The position numbers and the translations under genes were made by a program. The notes under the pieces are model-generated. The model was given only the letters and a program-made list of their open reading frames with translations, made no database searches and was not told the DNA's origin. A stretch of DNA of 52,606 nt from the NCBI GenBank assembly GCA_029213265.1, contig JARGNG010000031.1:1-52606 (forward strand), written 5' to 3'. Every line of letters starts with the position of its first letter. Position 1 is the stretch's first letter. Below, in pieces: positions 1 through 15,000 of the stretch. This stretch comes from Verrucomicrobiales bacterium (GTDB lineage Bacteria > Verrucomicrobiota > Verrucomicrobiia > Verrucomicrobiales > DEV007).

Positions 1-3000
1 CGGGTGACAGCAATCCGAACATCAACAATGTCGATCTGTCCAACACACTCGATAGCGGAACGAACGTGGTCATCACCACGAATTTTGGAACTCTGTTCGA
101 GCAGGGGAATATCACGGTCTCCGACCGGGTGGAATGGTATCAAAGCACGGCCACTGCGCCCGGGACTCTCTCCCTACTTGCGATGGGTAGCGTCTTTTTC
201 AACGACAGCGTCCGCAGCGCCGGAACCGGTGGGTTGAATGTTGTGGCTGGTTGGGACGGCATGACGGGGATCGTGGATCCACTCCTGAATAACCATCCCC
301 AGAATGACAATCTTCCCGGCGGAGTGGATATGGCTGCCATTTTTGCCGGAATGAATTACGACGGCGATACCGAGAATGACTCGGCCGGTCGTTTGGGTGG
401 TTCCGTGTTCATTTCCAGCACCGCAACTCCCCGCGGAGTCAGCGTCGGTTCCCGCTTCGGGGATACTAATGTGCTCGGCCATGATTTGATCATGAGGGGC
501 GGCAACGGCAGTGATGAGCGCTACTCGCAGCTTGGTTTCGCCGACAACGGGACGGAGTACCAGATCGGAGCCAATCATGGAAACTACAATCGCCGCAATG
601 AGTGGTGGGGAAGTGATGCTGCTGCTGATGGAACCGGATTTTCAGTGACGGGAGCGGTTACCGGAGCCAACTACATCGCTCTCCTCGGAGGCACTCGCGA
701 TGCTGGAGGAACTTTTGATGGTGCCGGAAGTGGTGCGAACGGAAATATCACGGTCTCTATGAACGGTCTTCTCGATATGCGGACCGGAAATGGAAACCGG
801 AGCTACGTCCAGATTGGACACGGTGGTAGCGGTCAGGCCGGATTTGAAGTGGAGCGGAATACTAACAATGCCGCGAATGTGACGAGGGTCACCCGCGATG
901 GGCATCTCATTGATCCGGGCGACAACGGCCGGATGTTCTTCAGTTCTACGTGGCGCTCCAATTTGGAGACGAACCCTTTTAATGCTCTCGACGGCGCGAA
1001 TGTGAACAACTATGCGGTTCGCGGGGATGTTTCGGTGCGGGTTCAGGAAACCGCTCTCGTCCTGGCGTCGAACGGGCTTTCAACTGGAACGGCGGCTGCT
1101 CTCAATGCCGCCAATAATGACGGTAGCGACGGCATGTATGCCCAGATCGGTCATGGTGGAGCGGAGAATCATGGTAGTTTCCACGGCGCTGTCTCACTGA
1201 CTGCGGAAGGCGCTCGCGGCCTCGCTGATGTCGGCCCGGGAACCCCCGAGGGAATCGGAATTGACCTGATCGGCGGTCGTTCCACTCGCCGTTACGTGCA
1301 CATTGGTAACGGTTCGACAGCGGAAGGAAACCGTCGAACGATCTTTGATCAGACCCGCAGCGGGGAAGTGACCGTGAGTGCAACAACCGGTGCGATCCGT
1401 ATGCAGGGATACAACGAGCCGGTTACCGGGGGGAGCGAGAGTTCATGGACCTACGGACACATCCAAATCGGTCATGGCGGTTCCTACCAGAGTGCGCCGG
1501 CTTCCGGTGGACAGTTTGTGCCCAACGGTGGTGCCAATCTATCAGGAACGCCTGACAACTCTTCTTCAGGCAATATCACAGTATTTGCCGGTGGAACCTA
1601 CCAGGATTCGCGATACGACTCAGTTCTCGGTGCGGGGTCTGACATCGGGATCGGGGCGCAGAGCGGTAACAGCGCCCACGCCTACACCATGATTGGTCAT
1701 GGCGGTATGAATATGCGGGCGGCTACCAATGCAGGGTATCAGGGCGACATTGATGTTCAGGCTGACCAGGGAGATATCCTCTTTGCCGGTGGTGGTGATC
1801 AGCGGGTCAACCGGGACTGGGGATATGGACGGAATGGAACCCAGATCGGTCACGGTGGACGGGATGTCGATGGTGCGAAAGGTGGTTTGATCAATGTTTT
1901 GGCAGGCCAGGGCGCTGGAGCGACAGACGGTGATATCTACTTCTCGACCGGTCGCCATTACGAAAGTCCGGCCCAGATTGGTCACGGTGGCTTTGCCGCT
2001 CATGGTGATCTTAACAGTGCAGAAAACGCAGCCGATATTTCCGTTACAGCCCTCGGGAAAATCGAATTTTTCTCTGGGGCGTCCGGCGAGAAAAACGCCC
2101 TTGAGGTCTCACAATCTTATGCGGATTGGTGGTTCAACGAGCGTAATAGCAACCGGAGCCGTTCGGGACAGTACAACGCGAATGACCGCTACATCATGAT
2201 TGGTCACGGTTCGAGCGATGGTGATTTTATCATGCCGAATGCTCAGGACATTACGGTGACTTCCGGAACCGGTGATGTTGCCAATCAACTTGGTGGGGCT
2301 GACGGGGATGTGAATACCGGCGGGATCACCTTTACCGCTGGAGACATGGATCAGGATTTTGCCATGATCGGTCACGGCGGCTATTCGAACGGAGCGAATG
2401 ACACGAATGGATTTAACGGAGACATCTCTGTGATCGCAAATGGTGGATCAATCATTTTTGACAGTAGTGCTCAGGGCGGACAGCGCTTTACTCGTCAGAC
2501 TCGCTCCATCGATGGAACTGCAACAACAGGCATCATCATGCAGGCCTACGACTCGAACACTCAGGCCTTTGTTCAGATTGGAAACGGCGGATACCAGAGT
2601 CGGGGAAATCATTCCGGTGAAATTACGATTTTCAGTAACGGGGGGATCGATATGCTTGGCGCGACGACGAACCCCCTGACCGATATTTCCTTTTCCGTTG
2701 CCAATGGAGATAATCTTACGCATCTGAGCAATGGCGTCGATACGGCCAATAGTATGGCTAACGTCTATATGTCCTTGGGTGCTCTCACCGATACGGCAGC
2801 CACGACAGCGAACGAGAATACTGCCACCGGCGCAGCCTTTCTCGCGCGCGCCAACGTGAAGCCGGGGTCGGTTCGGATCGTACTCTCGGATGGAACCATC
2901 ATCACGGATCGTCCGGACGCAGGAAGCGACGAGCGGACAAGCTTCATTGAAGACCAGGACGGGAACACGGTCGGGGAAATCGTGTATGACCAGGCGATCG

Positions 3001-6000
3001 TTCGTTTTAACGCAGCAACCATTGGAAGCGGTAATTCCAATGTCGTCAGCGTGGACTACCAGTCCATCGGCGGTCGCAGCGAGCACAACTATGCTCAGAT
3101 CGGTCATGGCGGTTTCGATGCAGATGGGGTGAATGGCAATACGACTGATGGCGGGAATTCTGGCAATATTTCCATCCAGGCAGCGAGCGATATCCGGATG
3201 CATGGTGGAGCGTATCACCGCAGTTACACCCAGATCGGCCATGGAGGAAACTCCAACCGGGGTGCTCACAGTGGAGATATTACTATTGGTCTTTCGCCTG
3301 GAACTACAGGTGGAAAGTTAGAGGTTTTGGCGGGAACTGGTGGACATCGTCACTTTGACTACCAGGCGTATGGACAAGTGGGGCACGGTGGTTTCGATGC
3401 TGATGGAAATCACTATGGTGACATCCGAATCACAAACGGGGTCGGTGCCGATGGCCGCGGTGTTTTTCTTAAAGCAGGATCTACGCAGGATAGCACCGTG
3501 CAAATTGGACACGGCGGACGTAGCGCTCGTTCGGGAACAGGGGATGGAGCGAATGCCTTCGGTCTCAACGGGGACATCGTGATTCGCACGGATGGTGACG
3601 TAGCCGTGATTGCCGGAACGGGCTCACGGAACAATGACACCTGGAATGACGATTTCCGTATCTGGGGACAAATTGGACATGGTGGGCTCGATGCAGACCC
3701 ATCGAACAACAATACGAATAACTTCGGCCAAAACGGTGGAGTTGCATTCACTCGCACAGCGATCGGTGACACCAATGCGGGAACTGCTGGTGTCGGAGAA
3801 GAAAAATGGGGGCACTTCGGGGACATTTCTGTTATCACGACAGGAGGCGATATCAGCTTCATGGGAGGTAGCACGGTCGCCCTGGCTGACCGTCTCGATT
3901 CTGACGGAAACGTCCTTCCGATTACGAACGATCCGTCTCTTGTAAGTAATGGTGACGGCCACGGGCGTTATCACTACGCGATCGGAGGACATGGAGGTCT
4001 TTGGACCGGTGGGGATCACCACGGAAATATCGAATTCATCGCGGAAGATGGTTCTGTAAATGTGGTGGGTGGAATGTTCACTTCCAGGAGCGGTCAGGAT
4101 AAATACAACTTTGCTCAGATTGGTCACGGTGGTGCTGATGATCAAGGGCATACAGGTCGTAGCGATGAAATCATTCGCGTTCATGGCCTCGGTAATACGG
4201 GGAACGTCGTCGTTGCTGCGGGTGATGGACGCTCCAGCAGTGCGCAGATCGGCGGAGGCGGTAGAAACTTTGACGGAACTCACCTCAGTGATATTGAGGT
4301 TTGGGCAGGAAACGATATCGTCATGCAGGGTGGTTTGACCAACGCTCGAGTTGTCAGTCGAATCGGCGAATACGGTGACATCAATGGAACCAACGGCGGA
4401 AACGGTAATGACTTGAGCGAGTTCAACGCATTCTGGGGGACCGGAGGGATGAACTACCTCCTCATGGATCAGGCTGCCGCTGCCGGCGGAGGGCAGAAGA
4501 CCAAGCTTATTGGTGAAAATATCCAGGCCGGAACAGTTGAGTTCCGCCTTCAGACGAATGTATATGATGGCAACGTAGCTGCGGACTTTGTTGATGATGG
4601 AGCAGGTAACATCGTCCCATTTGGTGGTGGTGCTGCCGTTGGAACGATTGATTACGTGACCGGTGAGATTACTTGGAACACTGCCGTTCTTGGCTCCGAT
4701 ACAGCAAATCAGCCCGATATTTTTGTGAATTATGATCACGAGAATTTCAACATCAATGACAGCATTCGGACGTATGCGCAGATCGGTCATGGCGGATACG
4801 AAACTCGATCCAACACCGCTACTCACGCGGAAGGAGCTGGAGTGAACACTGGACACACGGGTGACATCGATGTCCGCGCAGGTGTGGATGCGACTGGCGC
4901 GTTCAATGGAGGCGGCGGCCAGATTATTGGTAAAGCCGGAAATGACCGTCGTACATATGTTCTGATCGGTCACGGCGGAACGGATTCAATTGCACCATCA
5001 GGTCATTTCTACTCTGGTTCCATTACAGCAAATGCTGACGGAGGAATTGATTTCCGTGGAGGACATGGGATGACGGATAACCAGAATGTGGCCTTCAACT
5101 TCGGTGGCGATGGAAATATCGAGAGCGTTACTCAGGGGCGCAACAATGCAGGGATCAATGATCTCGATTTCAATTTCGCGATGATTGGCCACGGTGGTCA
5201 CAATTCCGACGCTGACGGAGCACTCGATAATAACTCCAACGACCCGCTTTCAACACGCGAGGGACACCATGGCGATATCAGCATTACAGTGAACAATGGA
5301 GATGTTGATTTTGCGGCAGGCGGTACACGAGGATACGGCCACTTCGCCCAGGTTGGACATGGAGGAATGAACTCCCATGGTAACCACCACGGAAATATTG
5401 ATGTCGTGGTTAACAACGGTGATATCAACTTCACCGGTGGAGGCACGGTATTCGATGGAAACAACACGGACCACCGTCACTACGCTATGATCGGACACGG
5501 AGGTCACGGAATGACCGGTAACCTCGGTCGCGTTGGGGAAGCGATCACGGTTGAAGCAACGGCTGGTGCGATCAATTTTTCAAGCGCCCCGCAGGTTGCT
5601 GACGGAAGTAATGTTCCGTGGGGAGCGCACGTGTATGTGATGAACCGTGCGGGCAATCAGGATGAAAACCATCGAAATCGCACTCGTGGTGACGAGAATT
5701 TTTCCATGATCGGACACGGCGGAACCTTTGTCTATGGTGACAAGGAAGCCAACATCGATGTAACCGCCGGAAACGGAATTAACTTCAGCGGTGGAACTCT
5801 CGGGTCCGCTCGTCAAAACGGGGAAAGTGACAACGCCGGTTCGATGAACTTCGCCAAGATCGGTCACGGGGGTTACTTCAACATCCGTCAGTATCGCACG
5901 AGCTGGAACCCTGCCGATGGAAACCAGGACGCCGATGACTTCAACGTTCCGCAGAATCTGGATGGAACGGGGCTTCCCTTCCACGCTACGGTAGACGGAA

Positions 6001-9000
6001 CCACCCTCGGTGCGGGATTCCTTGCGGACGGCTTTAACGGAGACGTTACTGTTACTGCAACAGGCGGAGATATCACATTCACCGGTGGTAACGCCCACAA
6101 CACCTTCGCCCAGATCGGTCACGGCGGATATGAGACTCCCGGAGACCACGGCGGCACGGTAACGGTTGATGCCCAGGCTGGTAACATCGTCTTCAATGCC
6201 GATGTCGACCTGCACGGCACGAACTCCGGTTTTGCCGCAAGCGGAAACCAGACTTTCGCCATGATTGGTCACGGTGGATTCTACTCTGACGGTGAGATTC
6301 GTTCGGCGATCAACGTCAACGCCGGGGGCACGATTCGATTTGATGGTGGTGACTCCAACTCCTTCGGCCAGATTGGTCACGGTGGACAAAGCTCGATCGG
6401 AACCTCGACGGCCCGCTGGGGTGGCACGACCACCGACGCGACCTTCCGCTATGCCTCGAACCGCTTCTACCGTCCCGGATCCCGCTCCGGTGATATCGCA
6501 GTGACGTCTGGTGGCAATATCGAGTTCGTTGGCGGAAATGTCGACGGTGAGAACGGCTTTGTCCAGATCGGCCACGGTGGTCGTGACATTGTTGCGAACG
6601 GACATGCGAGTTCGCAGTATGGCGACGGACACAGCGGTAATATTAATGTGACCTCAACTGGTGGCGGTATTCGGATGGAGGGCGGAGATCTTCGCCACGA
6701 CCATGCCATGATCGGGCACGGTGGAACCCAATCTTTCGGAAACCACGGAGGTGACGGATCCGACAATCGTATGGATTCCGATGTTATCGTCCTGGCGCAG
6801 GATGACATTGAGGTCGTCGCGACAGGAACTTCAGGCGGCGGCACCTGGGGTGCAGATGCGGCAGGAAGCCGTAACTTTGCCCGCATCGGACATGGCGGCT
6901 GGAGATCCAGCTTCCGCGATGTGAGAGATCTTTCCAATAGTGACTACGCGATCCTGGGGCCTTATATCGCCAGGACAAATGCCCCCACGGGCCAGGTTGT
7001 TCCGAACGACGGTGGTATCAATCCTTACGTTCCGTTCACGACCAACCACGACGGAAACGCTCTCGATTTCTACAACGGTGGTGCCTCTCTTGCGGTGAAC
7101 GCTGGCGGCGCTCATGGCGACAATAACATCTCGCTCGGTATCGCCCAGCTCGGCACCTTTATGGGGGACATTGACGTGGTCAGTTCTGATGGGGCCGTCC
7201 GTGTCATCGCTCCGAGCGAGTTTGAGTTCCGCGTCGGCACGACGACGAATACGATCGGTCGTCGAGGCCAGGAGGCATCTGCCCAGATTGGGCACGGTGG
7301 TTATCGCAATTTCGCCGATACCCAGGGCAATATTTTTGTCGGTTCTTATGGCGCCACCAGCGGCGGAATTGAGCTTACAGCGGTCCAGGGGAACTCGGCA
7401 GCGACAGGGAACCACGACAATGCCTACGCCCAGATCGGACATGGTGGTTACCAGTCCGGCGGCAAGCACAATGGAAGTATTACGCTTGAATCTATTCTGA
7501 GTGTCGCCCTTCAGGGTGGTGATTCGGTTGACGGAGCCAACGCCAGTTATGCCTTGATTGGTCACGGTGGATACGATGCCGACGATGACGGCGGAGAATA
7601 CAAAGACGCCGCTCAGAACATGCTCGGTGTTGATAAGCCAACAACCGGTGGAGTCGCGGTCAATGCGGCTGGCCAGACTGAGTTTGACGACGGAAATTCC
7701 GGTGATATTTCCATCACCGTAGCTGGCGGGGACCTGACGGTTCTTGCCGGACGTGACTTCGCGACCTTCGCTCAAGTTGGACACGGTGGTTACAGCACCC
7801 GCGATTCCCATTCCGGACACGTCACGATTGATGTGAGCGGCGGTATTGCCCTCGTCGCATCCAGCGATGTAACCAATCCTGCGGGTGGTGATCTCAACCC
7901 GGGAGCCAACAATGACGCCTATGCCCAGATCGGTCACGGTGGTCTCGACGCTGATGGTAACCACAACGGCGATATTGACATCAAGGGTGGTAAATTCTCG
8001 GGCGGTGTGCTCGACGGATACGGATTCTACGGTCGTGCCGGAGACTGGGACGATGACTATGTTCAAGTCGGTCACGGTGGCGCTTTCTCCCGTGGATACG
8101 GAACACAAGCAGCAGGGCTTCTCGGAAATACCGGCTCGATCGGTATCGAAGTCGACGGCCACATTACCTTCGTGGCCGGTTCCTATGCCAACCCGGCGCT
8201 CTTTACCAACGAGGACGGACGCAACTCAGTTCATGTAGGACACGGTGGTTACGATGCAGACATTTCCCGTGACGGATCGGCCAACGTGAGAAATCAGTTC
8301 CAGAATGCTGTAGCACAGGCAACCAACGCAGTAATCGTCGCTGATCCTACTCGACTTGCGGGTCACAACGGGGACATCACGGTGATTTCCAATGATGGAG
8401 CCATCAAATTCCTCGGAGGGGAAGTCGACCCAACGGTCCGCACCAATCCGCTGGAACTCAGCGCGGGAATCGGACGCGGAAACTACCACTTCGCTCAACT
8501 TGGTCACGGTGCCGCCAATACGAACGGTAACCACTATGGTGATATTACGGTTCGTGCCGGCATTGCTGCCGACGGAACGGTAGCTGCCAATGGAGACGGC
8601 GACATTCTCTTTGCAAGCGGTGGCGCAACCGACAATGAGTGGGCCGACAACGCCAACTACTCGCAACTCGGACACGGCGGACGAAGCTCCCAGGGAAGCC
8701 TTGGTGCCAGGGATACCTCAGGCACGCTTCAGGATACCTTCAACGTCATGGCAGGCCGTGACATTACATTCACCGCCGAAGATGCAGGTCCGAGCTCCTA
8801 CACCATGCTCGGTAACGGAGGCTGGGCTGCTCGCGGAGAACACGCGGCCGACATCAATGTGTTTGCCGAGCGCAATATCAAGCTCGCCGGTGGCGACCGC
8901 TTCACGGGGGCTCCTGCTGCAGGAAGTGGCTACAATGTAAGCTATGGCTTTGGAGGGCACGGCACCAGTGGATGGAACAATACCATCAACCAGGATTTCG

Positions 9001-12000
9001 CGGCCAACCTCAATGGCGGTGCCAACTTCAACACGAACTACACCCGCGTGGTGGCAGGTTCGCTTTCGATTGCGATTCGCCTCGACGACGGCACGGTGAT
9101 TGGAAGCCTGTCCGACCCGGAGGGTGACGGAACCTTGACCGCCGATGCGGACATCACTGCAGATTTTCAGGATGGACTCGGAACGCGTACGATTACGGAA
9201 GGAACAACGGTCGCGAATGTCACGAACTACGGAGGTGAGGGCAGCACGACCATTACCTTCCTGCAGGACGTGAATCCAGGTGTAAACGGAATCGGTGGCC
9301 AGAACACGGAAGCCGGAGACGCCGGCACCGTCAACCTCTGGGTCAGCTTTGAGACCGGAGACCACGACGTCACCTGGGCCCAGATTGGGAACGGTGGCGG
9401 CGAATCCGACAATGGAAACAATGTTATCGATCTGGGCCATCGTGGAAACATTACCGTTGCGGCACGCACCGGTAATATTTCGCTCGAAGGCGGAACCGAT
9501 GATATTTCCAGCGCTCGCGTTGGCAATGGTGGTTATGCAACGAAGGGCAATAACTCGGGCGACATTCACCTTCGTGCCGGAGGAAGCGTCAGCCTGCTCG
9601 CAGGACTCGACCGGGCTCAGAACGAGGCGGCAATCGGTCACGGCGGATATGACGCTGACGGCAGCCATGTCGGTGTCATCAAGGTCAGCGCCGGAACCGG
9701 CGATCTCTACACCAATCTCGGCGTCGGAGTCTTTAACGACCTCGCTGACTTTGATGGCGATACGGTTCTCGACGAAATTCAATTCGAATCGGCCGGTCTC
9801 GGCACGGTTCTGCTACAGGGTGGTGCCGGAGAGAACAATGCTCAGATTGGTCACGGTGGTCGCAGTGCCTTTGACGGAGTGACTACTCTGGATGGTGTGA
9901 TCGGGGTCTCCGCAACGGGTGACATCGATCTGCTTTCCGGAACCGGTGGCCGGGCATACGCTCAGATCGGACACGGTGGCTGGCACGAGAATCAGGCCGC
10001 AGACATCACCGGAGACATCTCTGTCATCAGTGAGCAGGGAAATATCACTTTGCGCTCAGGGGGATGGAACACCTACTCAGTAATCGGACACGGTGGTGAC
10101 GACAATGACGAGAGAACCCGCCTCGGCGGAACCCGTCAGGGAGCCATCAACGTGGTCGGAGACGAGATCACGATCGACTGGAACGGCGATCGTCTCGCCT
10201 GGATCGGACATGTCTTCGACATGACGAACAACACGAACAATCCGTGGGCGGCCAATACGCTCGCTGTCCCGGGTGATAACCTCGGTGGAGGTTACAGTGT
10301 GATCGCACGGAGTGGCATGAATCTGCCAGACAACGCCGATACCTTCGCGATCAACGACTACATCCGCGATCTTCTCATCACGCCGAACCTCGCAGCAGGC
10401 CCGGTTACGATTTCCGGTGGAAACATTGCCGTGAATTCACTGCTCGACTTTTCTACCGTTTGGGCAAATCCAGCGGACCGTGTAAATGGTCTCAATCTCA
10501 TTGCCGGTGGTGACATCGATGTGAACTTCAGTATCCAGAATCCAGGAACGGGTGATGTGAACCTCATCGCCGGTGCGAACCTTGCACAGGGATCGATCGT
10601 TGACGGAACCGATCTGACCGGGCCAGTTAACCATCTCTACTGCCCGCCTACGGCAGTCATGAATGTTCTCGCGGTTAAGCCTGACGGAACCCAGTTCGGT
10701 AACGACAACGGGTTTGCCATCAGCAGCGCTGAATTCTTCAATGCGGCCGGCGAAGTCCGTATTGGAAACAACAGCCGCGGCATCGCGGTCGGTTCTCAGA
10801 ACGGCATGACCAATGTGCTCGGCTACGGAGTTTACCTCAGCGGCGGAAACGCTCAGAACACGCTTCCAGTTCAGTCCGAATACGCCCAGATCGGTTTCAA
10901 CAGTCTGGATCCAGTAGGCGGTGCGCAAACGAACCACGCCTTTGGCGATGCGACCGGTAACATCATGGTCCACACCAAAGAAGGTGGCCTGACCATGAAC
11001 GGCGGAACCAACGGCAGCAGCACTTACGTTCAGATTGGACACGGTGGTTATGATCACAACCTCGATTCTGACGACGCGACCGATCCAAACCACAGCGGGA
11101 TGATCTACGTCGATACTCGCTTCGGAACGACTGACGGCGACATCTCTATCCAGGGCGGCACCGACTCCAGCGAGGCATTCACCGTGGATCGTCAGTATGC
11201 TCAGATCGGACACGGCGGTCTTCGTCTTGCCGGTGACCACAGCGGCACGATCGACGTGCTCGGCGGAAACATCCTTCTTCAGGCCGGTGGCCAGAACCTG
11301 CAAACTGATGATTCCTACGCTCAGATCGGTCATGGTGGCCGCCAGGCAGACGGAAATCATTCCGGCGACGTGACTGTCGACGCCTCAGGAACTCTTGATA
11401 TCGTTGCAGGTCCCGGCGATCGCGGCTATGCCCAGATTGGTCATGGTGGACACGACAGTGATGGCACCAAGGATGGTGTCATCGATGTGGCTGCAATTGG
11501 AGCAATCACGATGCGCGGGTTCGATGGAATTCGCGACGCCTCGACAAACCCCGATCCGCTGGGCACTCTGACAGGAGTCCAGTCCTTCAGCCAGATCGGT
11601 CATGGTGGTTTCGGCTCTGCCGGGAACACTAGCGGCAGCATCTTCGTCGATTCCGGAGCAGCGATTTCAGCGACTGCGGGCGACAACAACGACAACTACA
11701 CCCAGATTGGTCATGGCGGCCGCCAGGCTCGTGGTGATCACGGAGTAGCAGGCAATGTTCTCGAAGTCACTGCAGTTAATGATATCACCTTTACCGGTGG
11801 AAATAACGGAGAGGGCTTTGACGGAATCGCCAACCTTCGGGCCTACGCGATGATTGGTCACGGTGGACACGATGCCGATACGGATGCGGACGCAGTGCCT
11901 TACATTGCGCCTCCTACTGATCGTGGAGGAAACACCGCCGACATTCTCGTTTCGACCACGAATGGCAATATCACCTTCCTTGCTGGAACGCAGCGAGAAA

Positions 12001-15000
12001 GCTATACGCAACTCGGTCACGGTGGCGCCTACACCGATGGTGATCACACGGGAACGATCACTGTTCAGGCTACGAATGGAGCAATCACGTTTGATAGTTC
12101 TGTCGCAGGAGTCGATCCTGCAGGTGCAAGCAACACTCCGATCAACCGCTACTCGCAGCTTGGTCACGGTGGTTACCGCGCATCTGGTGGAAATACCGGA
12201 GCCATTGACGTGGACGCGGCCAATGCCATCACCTTCACGGCTGGAAACGACGGCTCTTCCTACACTCAACTTGGTCACGGTGGTCGCAATGACGGACGCA
12301 TCAACAACGGCAACGGAAACAACAACAACGACCGTTTCTTTGCCGGAACGCATTCCGGTCAGATCGACGTAACATCGACCGCGGGCGATATTGCCTTCAC
12401 CTCTGGCAATTCCGGGTCTTCTCATTCGCAACTCGGTCACGGTGGACGTGAGAGCATGGCTGCTGCAGGCGAAGGCCACAACGGAGCAATCAATGTTACC
12501 GCTGGAGGTAGCGTTGATTTTGCGGCAGGTATCGGAAACCAGGCTTTCACGATGCTTGGTCACGGTGGATTCCGTTCTCTCGGAGATCACAGCGGCGACA
12601 TCACGGTTCTTGCAACTGATGGAGTCAGCTTCGCAGCTTCGCCTTCAACGACGCTTGGGGTCAATGGAGATCAGGCTTTCGCTCAGCTCGGACACGGTGG
12701 ATATGATTCTGACTTCCAGGACCGCGATCTCCTCGCAGAGGGCGGTGGAATGACTAGTGGAACGAATTTCCACCTCAATACTCCCGAAGGAACTGCTGAG
12801 GGGACGACCGGGAACATCGTCGTTCTCGCGGGTGTTGATACTGGCCTGAACGTCCTTAACAAAGATGCCAAGATCGAGTTTACCAGCGGTGCTGATAACG
12901 ATGCCTACGCTCAACTCGGAAATGGTGGTAAGAATACAAATGGCGCTCATCGCGGCACGATTCAGGTTGCTGCGGCGAACGAAATTCGCTTCGACGCGAC
13001 CAATGCGCTCAAGATAGCAAACGCGCAGGCTTCCGGTGCGAATTCTTCGAACGGTGCCTATGTCCAACTCGGTCACGGCGGTCAGGGCGCTGACGCTCGT
13101 CCTGCCACCGGTTTTGCAGGGCACGGCGGAGATATTCAAGTTGGCGCTGGTCTTGGTGAGGACGGAGGAGGAATCTCTTTCCTCGCCGGTGATCAGAACG
13201 ACAACTACGCTCAGCTCGGCCACGGCGGACGCAGTGCACGCGGCAACCATGATGGTAACATCACGGTCGACGCTCCCGGCACCATCCAATTCGCTGGTGG
13301 CGACGATCTTCGTGCCTACGCTCAACTCGGTCACGGAGGACATGACGCCGATGACACAGCGAATCGCGCCGGTAATTCCGGTAACATCCTGGTCAACACG
13401 ATCCTGACGCCGGACACGGACGCCGATCTCATCTTTACCGCTGGAAATGGCGAGGAATCCTACGTCCAGGTCGGCCATGGCGGATACGGAACGCGAGGTG
13501 ACAACCTCAATTCCGAAATCGAAATGTTCGGCGGCAGAGACCTCGTCCTGCAGGCCGGTAATGGAACGGGAGCTGGTAACGACGGCGGAGACGCTTTCAA
13601 CAAGGGCTTCCGCGCTTATGCCAAGATCGGACACGGTAGCTTCTTCGATCCCGCCACTGCAGCACGGCACAGCACCGGTGATATCTGCGTCCACTTGGGA
13701 CGCCTCATCACGATGGATTCCGCCGCTGGCGGATCAGACAACACCGGCGGTTTTGTCCAGATCGGACACGGTGGTCGCGGAGTGAACGGCAATCACGATG
13801 GAAACGTCACCGTGGTCAGTGGCCGTACGGCTGTCGGTGGTCTCACGATGACAGGCGGCGACGCGGTCGACCAGTGGGTCCAGATCGGACACGGAGGTCA
13901 GGAATCTTCCGGAAATCTCGGTGGTCGCGTATTCGTAGTCGTCGACGACGGCACGGGCGGAACCGCGGGTGACCTCACCATGACTGGTGGCGGCGGTGCC
14001 GGCAGTTACGTCATGTCAGGTCACGGTGACGGACGCGGAACTTACGTTGCGGATGGCGGCTCCTTGGCGGGCCAAACGAGCGGAACGCGCGAAGGCGGGC
14101 TCCAGTATTTTGTGAACGGGGATGTTAATCTCAATACCGGAACTCCTGGGACCACGACGGACAACAATAACGTCTATGTGCTTCACCGCACATCCGACGG
14201 CGGTGGACTTACTTTCCCAGGTAGCTACCTCGGCGGAGACGGTTACCAGTTTGTGTTCAACGGGAATACAAGTGGGAATGCCTATGGTGGAAATTCACTC
14301 GCGTTTGAGAACGAAAATACGATTTTCGATGGAAATCTTGGATCAGGAAACATTGTGCGAACCCATGTCGGTGATTTTGCCTACAACTCAAATGTCTGGG
14401 GAGATCAGTTCGTAAATCACAACTTCGACTTCGTGATTTTGGCGACCGGAAACCTCGATTTTGCGGCTTCCTTCCAGAATGCAGGTGAAGGCCGCGTTGC
14501 TCTCGTAGCCGGTTGGGATGGCGTGCAGGACGTTTCTTCCGTCAACTTCAACAACGGCGATTGCGATCCGGAGATCATTCCAGGTTCGATCGACTTCAAT
14601 GACTGTGAGCGCTACGGAAAAGTGGCGGCAGATGGCGGAGCCACAAATCCGAACGGGTATACCCAGGGTATCCTCACGATCGGTAGTGCGAACCAGACGG
14701 AAGCAGTCCGTATCGGTAGCCGCCTCGGCACGACTTACCTTCGCGGTAACGGTATCGTGATCAACGGTAGCGACAATGATGCAGGTCGCTTCACGCAGAT
14801 TGGTTTTCACCACAATGCAGCCAGCGATGTCGGAACAGTTACCGGTCCTATTACTGGTGCCATCGACGTGAAAGCCCACGAGGGAGGGCTTACAATGAAC
14901 GCAGGCGCTGCTGACGGAGCATTTGTCCAAATCGGGCATGGCGGTACTGGCTCTTTCATCAATGAGATTGATGCTCAGATTGATGTTTCATTCTGTGAGA

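Larger units (their letters stand above)
1..10500 (+). repeat. Repeat module 1 of the giant protein (about 48 units)
   Basis: The header at about 160-260 reads G-L-N-V-V-A-G-W-D-G, and about 430-560 reads V-G-S-R-F-G-D-T-N-V-L followed by Y-S-Q-L-G-F. Around 48 IGHGG-type units follow from about 800. The module ends near 10125-10260 with G-G-T-R-Q-G and I-G-H-V-F-D-M-T-N-N-T-N-N. It contains the three inserted domains listed separately and no cysteine. Confidence 0.8.
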
